A stretch of DNA of 37,657 bases, taken from Xenorhabdus hominickii (GTDB lineage: Bacteria; Pseudomonadota; Gammaproteobacteria; Enterobacterales; Enterobacteriaceae). The notes beneath the pieces were generated by a model. It did no database searches. It was not told where the DNA came from and worked only from the letters and a program-made list of their open reading frames with translations. Shown here in pieces: positions 33,802 to 37,657 of this stretch (positions are counted from its first letter, which is position 1; the number at the start of each line of letters is the position of its first letter). The DNA lies in NCBI RefSeq assembly GCF_002632725.1, contig NZ_NJAI01000005.1, forward strand, positions 382,665-420,321, read 5' to 3'. Position numbers and translations under genes: made by a program.

Positions 33802-34992
33802 ATGCCGCCACGTACGATTCAATCTACAACTCAGCCTATAACGACGCCTAAAATTTCACCGATAATGTTACCCCTGTTTTCACTTGCTGTATTTTTCATC
33901 GGTGCGACGGAATTTATGCTATCTCCTATGCTCAAGCCCTTGGCTGAAGCATTCAAAACAACAACAAGCAAAGCGGTTTGGCTGATATCTGTTTATGCCC
34001 TGGCCTATGCAATAGCTGCCCCGATTTTCGGCTGGTTATCTGCTCGGATAAATCGGCGAAAATTGGTGCTGATATCTTTGCTATTTCTTTCATTTGATGG
34101 ATTGGCATTGACTATCGCCCCCAATTTAGAGATCGCAATCGGATTGCGCATCTTCGGCGGCATGGCCTCGGCCGCTTTGATTCCGACAATTTTTGCTCTG
34201 GTTGCAGAAGTTTTTCCACCCCATAAACAAGCCTCTTCGATGGGGATCGTTATGTTTGGAATGACAGCCGGCATTGCAGGTGGTCCTGTTTTTGCTGGTG
34301 TTTTAACGGAATTATTTCATTGGCGGATCCCATTTCTGGTGAGTGCAATGGGGGCTTTTCTGCTTTTTGTGTTAGGTCAAAAAAGTATGCCACCCCAGCA
34401 AATGAATGTGCGAAAAATAGAACACCCGACACTAACATTTCGACGGATGTTCCAGGGGAACTTAATTCGCCCTCTCATCGCAAAGGCACTTTGGAATGGT
34501 ACTGCCGTTTCTACTTTTATAATGGCTGGAGAAGTGATGAGCCAACATTATGGCTTGGGTACAGGTACAGTTGGTCTCTCAGTTTCTGTATTTGGGATTG
34601 GACTTGGGCTTGGTAATTTATCTGTAAATTTTGTAAAACGCTTGTGTATCAAAGACGAATGCGTTCTTTTGCTGTCAATAGTATTACTTTTCTCTACTAT
34701 TTCTGCATTTATGTTAATGCCCCTATTCTTACTTTTTAGTCTGGCTTGTTTGATGTTATGGGGATGCGTGCTTGGTATTGCGGCGCCGATAAGTACTTCT
34801 ATTCTGGCAAATCGAGCGAAACAAGATAAAGGCCAGATATTGGCAGTGTCGGAAAGTCTGAATAATCTGACCATCTTGTTTTTACTTCCTACTGCCACCC
34901 TGCTACTGACACAACAAGGTGCGGCGATCACAATGGTAATACTGGGAATCTGCTTAATAGCCGGAATTTGGCTGACATCAAAAGATCTATAA
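33802..34992 (+). CDS. DHA1-family MFS exporter
   Basis: A 396-residue, 12-helix transporter with RBS AAGGAGG eight bases ahead. Signatures are helix 1 LAVFFIGATEFMLSPMLKPL, motif A GWLSARINRRKLVLIS, the helix 4 Arg motif GLRIFGGMASAALIPTIFAL, and motif C-like VMFGMTAGIAGGPVFAGVL. It resembles AraJ/YdhP-type sugar or drug efflux pumps. The adjacent convergent LysR fragment (10 bp away) is the likely former local regulator. No lesion. Confidence 0.86.
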   Translation: MPPRTIQSTTQPITTPKISPIMLPLFSLAVFFIGATEFMLSPMLKPLAEAFKTTTSKAVWLISVYALAYAIAAPIFGWLSARINRRKLVLISLLFLSFDGLALTIAPNLEIAIGLRIFGGMASAALIPTIFALVAEVFPPHKQASSMGIVMFGMTAGIAGGPVFAGVLTELFHWRIPFLVSAMGAFLLFVLGQKSMPPQQMNVRKIEHPTLTFRRMFQGNLIRPLIAKALWNGTAVSTFIMAGEVMSQHYGLGTGTVGLSVSVFGIGLGLGNLSVNFVKRLCIKDECVLLLSIVLLFSTISAFMLMPLFLLFSLACLMLWGCVLGIAAPISTSILANRAKQDKGQILAVSESLNNLTILFLLPTATLLLTQQGAAITMVILGICLIAGIWLTSKDL

Positions 34993-35001
34993 GTAACAAT
35001 G

Positions 35002-35474
35002 TCACTTAATCAAAGCCGGTAAAATGGGGTGACAAAAATAAGCGAGTTTTGCATGGGTTTCATGGAACGTTTTTTTTAACCAATCAAGAAAAATAGCCTG
35101 CGGTGTATTGGCGTCAAAAGTATTGGGGGATATAAGGTAATAAGCAGAACCATCGGGGATAAAACCATAAGGTGCACTTATTCGTTTAGCATTCAATTCT
35201 TGTTCAATCATGTATATGGAACTGATCCCAACACCATGCCCTGCCATCACGGCTTCCAGTAAAATATAAAAGTGTTCAAACCAATGTTCATTCTGCTTTG
35301 GGATGATTTGCTTAACATCTGACATCCAATCGTTCCATGCTCCGGGGCGAGTATGCGTATGGAGTAACGTGACTGGTTTATGTGTAATAACACCGTTTTC
35401 TGCCTCTGGTAAACAAATCGGGCCTATCCACTCTCTTCCCAAGCGTTCAGCAACGTACCGTTTATCCCAAAAGA
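35002..35474 (-). pseudogene. LysR regulator, C-terminal effector-domain fragment
   Basis: The frame holds only the second half of an LTTR of the GcvA/AmpR group: WDKRYVAERLGREWIGPICL then PEAENGVITHKPVTLLHTHT, followed by EAVMAGHGVGISSIYMIEQE and the end HPILPALIK. No helix-turn-helix precedes it. Upstream of about 35475 the frame turns into AT-rich codons (FFLFRLFF) and loses homology. The ATG at 35442 lies inside the domain and has no ribosome site, so it is a 5'-truncated gene. It converges on the MFS exporter. Confidence 0.75.
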
Positions 35475-35589
35475 ATAATCTAAATAAAAAAAATATAAAA
35501 TATAAACAATAAGTTACTTTAAATTCACCATCTAAATTTATTTGAAATGTACACGCATATGTACAAACAGAAAGAACACTCTATATGGC

Positions 35590-36340
35590 ACATAGTGATT
35601 GATTTTACACTCGTTAGATGGGAGAAAAGCTACTATCACTATATGGCATAATTCCACCCTGTAACATGTGAGGTACCTACACAAAAAAAGGTATTGCGTA
35701 CTCAAGGTGGGATATCACACCTTGCGGCAACCATTGGGATTTCCTCTATAATTGATTAACTCGTTGATTTATCCGAGGTCCTTACTTTGGAGGAAGCCGG
35801 ATAACCCACTACCGACGAAATTCGTCGTCAGCCATTCAGTTACATACGGGAAAATACCGCATGTATCGAAGTAAAAGGTATTGAGGAAATCTCTATACCC
35901 CCCCATGAGTATAAAACCAAAGTGGGCATTCCCACTTAAATGGGCTTTCAAATCCCAATTAACAATATTGATCAGGGTTCTCGGCTCACGAACGACCTTT
36001 TTTGGAATTTTCCAAATAAGTCTCGTAGCCGTCATGTTCAGCAAAGAAGAAAAGCCTCCCAAATCGGTGACTCCTTAAGTTGAGGGAATCCCTACAGTTA
36101 ATTTCCCCAGAATAAAGTTAAATAAGTACACTGCTGCGATTTCAAATGACGGCAGTGAACCAAGTTGATCGGTATTCAATCGCTCCGTTTGAAACGGAAG
36201 GATGCCGAAGTTAAAGGTGAGCAATCCCACCTTTAGATAACCTGTTGATTTTACTAATTTCCGGCACAGAGACAGAATTCAATTAAATCAAGGGATTAAA
36301 AGAGGAAGATTATCCCATTTAGATAAGTGATTGATTTTAG
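35590..36340. repeat. Cluster of short hairpins and degenerate direct repeats
   Basis: At least seven small inverted repeats lie in 750 bp. Examples are CAAGGTG/CACCTTG (35703/35718), TACATACGG/CCGCATGTA (35841/35857), AAGTGGG/CCCACTT (35920/35931), AGGGAATCCCT (36083), TCCGTTTGAAACGGA (36184) and AAAGGTG/CACCTTT (36213/36228). Direct repeats TTTAGATAA-nnnn-TTGATTTTA occur at 36232 and 36318, with a third partial copy at 35595. Short frames here have no start sites or known domains. The whole 35.48-36.53 kb gap carries no gene I can support. Confidence 0.6.
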
Positions 36341-36472
36341 TTGGCCCCTAAAAACCCATGGCCTGCGACTTAGAAGATGGAAAAATTACCTTGCAAATCA
36401 CAACAATTAACGTATTTTTCGGCGCCTGTCCCAGATCCGTCTCACCTTTTTTTAGCCTCTTGGGATTTCACA

Positions 36473-36500
36473 TTGCCATTTATTAATCAACAATTATTAT
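36473..36500 (+). promoter_or_regulatory. Candidate promoter of the lipoprotein gene
   Basis: TTGCCA (36473-36478), 16-bp spacer, TATTAT (36495-36500), about 33 bp before the lipoprotein ATG. Confidence 0.4.
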
Positions 36501-36532
36501 AACAACGATTAATATTAACAGAGGGTATTAAA

Positions 36533-37297
36533 ATGAAAAAATTGATTATTTTATTAGCTGGAGCTACCTTGTTATCTGGGTGCGCGCTTTCTGAGAGAAC
36601 TATCGCTTTAATTAACGAGAAGAAAAACGCAGTGACTGATGCTCAAAAATATAGTTATTTAATGCATGTAACGGATGGAGAATATTATAACTCTCGCCAG
36701 GACGGTTATCAGTCCGTTCAGTCAATTAAAGATAAATACCTTGAAGAAGCCTCTATCACCGAAGTATCCGAATATTTCAAAGAAAAATTAGTCAGTTCTT
36801 GTTTCAGAGAAGAATATTATAGATCTGATGAAATTGGCTGTGTGTATAATTTTTATTCAGCGGAAAAATATTATGCAAGAGGTGCTAATAACACAGCAGC
36901 AAGGGCATTAAAAGTAAAAAATGCTGTGTTAAAAGAACATGAACGTCAAGTTGAATTCGCTAAAAAGATAGCACAAGAAATAAAAGAAAAAAGATTAGAA
37001 CCAACAGAATCATATTTAAATAGGTTCTGCAGAGAGTCTGCAAAAATAGTTGCAATTTCTTATGCTACTGAAGCAGATGTATACCCAAATTATGATGCTG
37101 AACCCGCTGCGATAATGCTTAGTATCTCTGACAAACAGTTTGATCGCTTTCAAAAAAAGGCTCGTTCAGATAGAAAAGGGGTTGCTATGGTTCGTAATAA
37201 TCGGAAAAGTCAAGAAGTAATTTATGATTCATACAGAATGACTTGTGAGTTAGAGCCAGAGTCATATATATTCAACTATAAGAAAATATTTCGTTGA
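36533..37297 (+). CDS. Predicted lipoprotein of unknown function
   Basis: A 254-residue protein with a type II signal: MKKLIILLAGATLLSGCALS, lipobox LLSGC with Cys at residue 17. The residue after Cys is Ala, so outer-membrane sorting is expected. AGAGGG precedes ATG. The mature part is helical and charged (residues about 110-155: KVKNAVLKEHERQVEFAKKI then AQEIKEKRLEP look like a coiled coil) and carries three further cysteines (SSCFREEYY, EIGCVYNF, LNRFCRESA) plus one near the end (RMTCELEPESY), which may form two disulfides. I do not recognise the family. It is monocistronic, with its own promoter and terminator, next to a phage-like gene. Confidence 0.75.
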   Translation: MKKLIILLAGATLLSGCALSERTIALINEKKNAVTDAQKYSYLMHVTDGEYYNSRQDGYQSVQSIKDKYLEEASITEVSEYFKEKLVSSCFREEYYRSDEIGCVYNFYSAEKYYARGANNTAARALKVKNAVLKEHERQVEFAKKIAQEIKEKRLEPTESYLNRFCRESAKIVAISYATEADVYPNYDAEPAAIMLSISDKQFDRFQKKARSDRKGVAMVRNNRKSQEVIYDSYRMTCELEPESYIFNYKKIFR

Positions 37298-37308
37298 TTA
37301 TAATTTTT

Positions 37309-37333
37309 AACCCGCAACTTTCTGCGGGTTTAC
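37309..37333. terminator. Terminator between lipoprotein and phage-like gene
   Basis: AACCCGCA (37309-37316) and TGCGGGTT (37323-37330) form a perfect 8-bp stem, followed by a short T run. It is placed to serve both converging genes. Confidence 0.75.
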
Positions 37334-37338
37334 TGGCT

Positions 37339-37657
37339 TCATTCCACTACCGCTTTCTGCCTCACATTCCACACCGAATCCGCCGGCATCTGGACACGGA
37401 CGTCTAAGCGGGTGCCGGCGGGTAAGTCACACGGCTCATCCTCGGTATAATACGTCTGTGCCTCCATGGACTTGATACGCCGGTTCTGTAGGCGGGCAGG
37501 CATGTGGGTGTTCTGTCGGTGGGTCACTTTGATATCAATGGTCCCGTCCGGCAGGACTTTATCCTCGACATACACCAGTTCATTGCCGTTGATATCACGG
37601 GGCACACTGATACCGCCATGCACCCCCCATGCGCCATCGGCGTTATAGCCCAGCACA
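37339..37657 (-). CDS. C-terminal fragment of a phage-tail-like protein
   Basis: The frame is open to the window edge and gives the last 105 residues or so of a larger protein. The sequence GGISVPRDINGNELVYVEDK, DGTIDIKVTHRQNTHMPARL and RLDVRVQMPADSVWNVRQKA is beta-rich. It resembles the ends of phage tail or tail-fibre proteins, but I cannot name the family firmly. The DNA is visibly GC-richer than the rest of the window, and codons end in G or C far more often, pointing to a different origin such as a prophage beginning here. Confidence 0.45.
   Translation of the reverse strand, partial: VLGYNADGAWGVHGGISVPRDINGNELVYVEDKVLPDGTIDIKVTHRQNTHMPARLQNRRIKSMEAQTYYTEDEPCDLPAGTRLDVRVQMPADSVWNVRQKAVVE

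Noticed and set aside
35769..36062. 97-residue minus-strand and 65-residue plus-strand open frames in the repeat-rich gap
   Set aside because: They overlap each other, span several hairpins, lack ribosome sites and resemble no family. They are treated as chance frames.
36129..36160. CACTGC...GGCAGTGAAC resembling half of a type I-F CRISPR repeat
   Set aside because: It occurs once, with the wrong internal sequence and no regular spacing. It is just one of several hairpins in this gap.

Overview
The window looks like chromosomal DNA of an AT-rich member of the Morganellaceae, most probably Xenorhabdus or Photorhabdus. This is inferred from the gene content: a Slam-type outer-membrane exporter with a hemophilin-like cargo, a subtilisin-type autotransporter, a BauA/MmsA pair and an IS1 remnant. 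It also fits the very AT-rich intergenic DNA and the mix of intact genes and eroded ones. No rRNA, tRNA or CRISPR array was seen.

Layout. 1-540 holds the 3' end of an IS1 transposase and a degraded unidentified gene. 556-2887 (minus) carries a type XI (Slam) system, with an intact exporter and a frameshifted TbpB/hemophilin-like cargo. 3.2-4.4 kb is a graveyard: a transposition-ATPase fragment, a truncated MoxR ATPase with the tail of an associated gene, and a nitrilase reduced to its two ends. 4.8-9.6 kb holds a Tat-exported intradiol dioxygenase, a beta-lactamase-fold hydrolase, a secreted P1 (DmpA-like) peptidase and an Old Yellow Enzyme. 10.0-17.9 kb is metabolite and transport territory: a MocR/EamA divergent pair, a LysR gene next to a dead MFS pump, an ASCH protein, and a beta-alanine locus (bauA intact, mmsA and its LysR regulator broken). 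18.2-20.8 kb is a copper module (DUF2946 protein plus TonB-dependent copper receptor). 20.9-23.1 kb is a PecS/PecM-like regulator/exporter pair plus a flavin reductase. 23.3-27.4 kb holds a frameshifted PPOX protein, a GNAT, a DHA2 exporter, a frameshifted XRE regulator and a cupin. 28.0-32.8 kb encodes two secreted serine proteases, an S8 autotransporter and an S1 protease, each followed by a terminator. 32.9-35.5 kb has a methyltransferase, an MFS exporter and the C-terminal stub of a LysR regulator. 35.5-36.5 kb is non-coding DNA rich in short hairpins and degenerate repeats. The window ends with an orphan lipoprotein and the GC-richer C-terminus of a phage-like protein.

How it works together. 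The intact genes mostly face the environment: surface export, copper uptake, drug or metabolite efflux, and secreted proteases. A repeating theme is a small regulator divergent from, or next to, one exporter. About a dozen frameshifts, deletions and stubs show that this segment is being trimmed. Several lesions hit the regulator or partner while leaving the exporter or enzyme intact.
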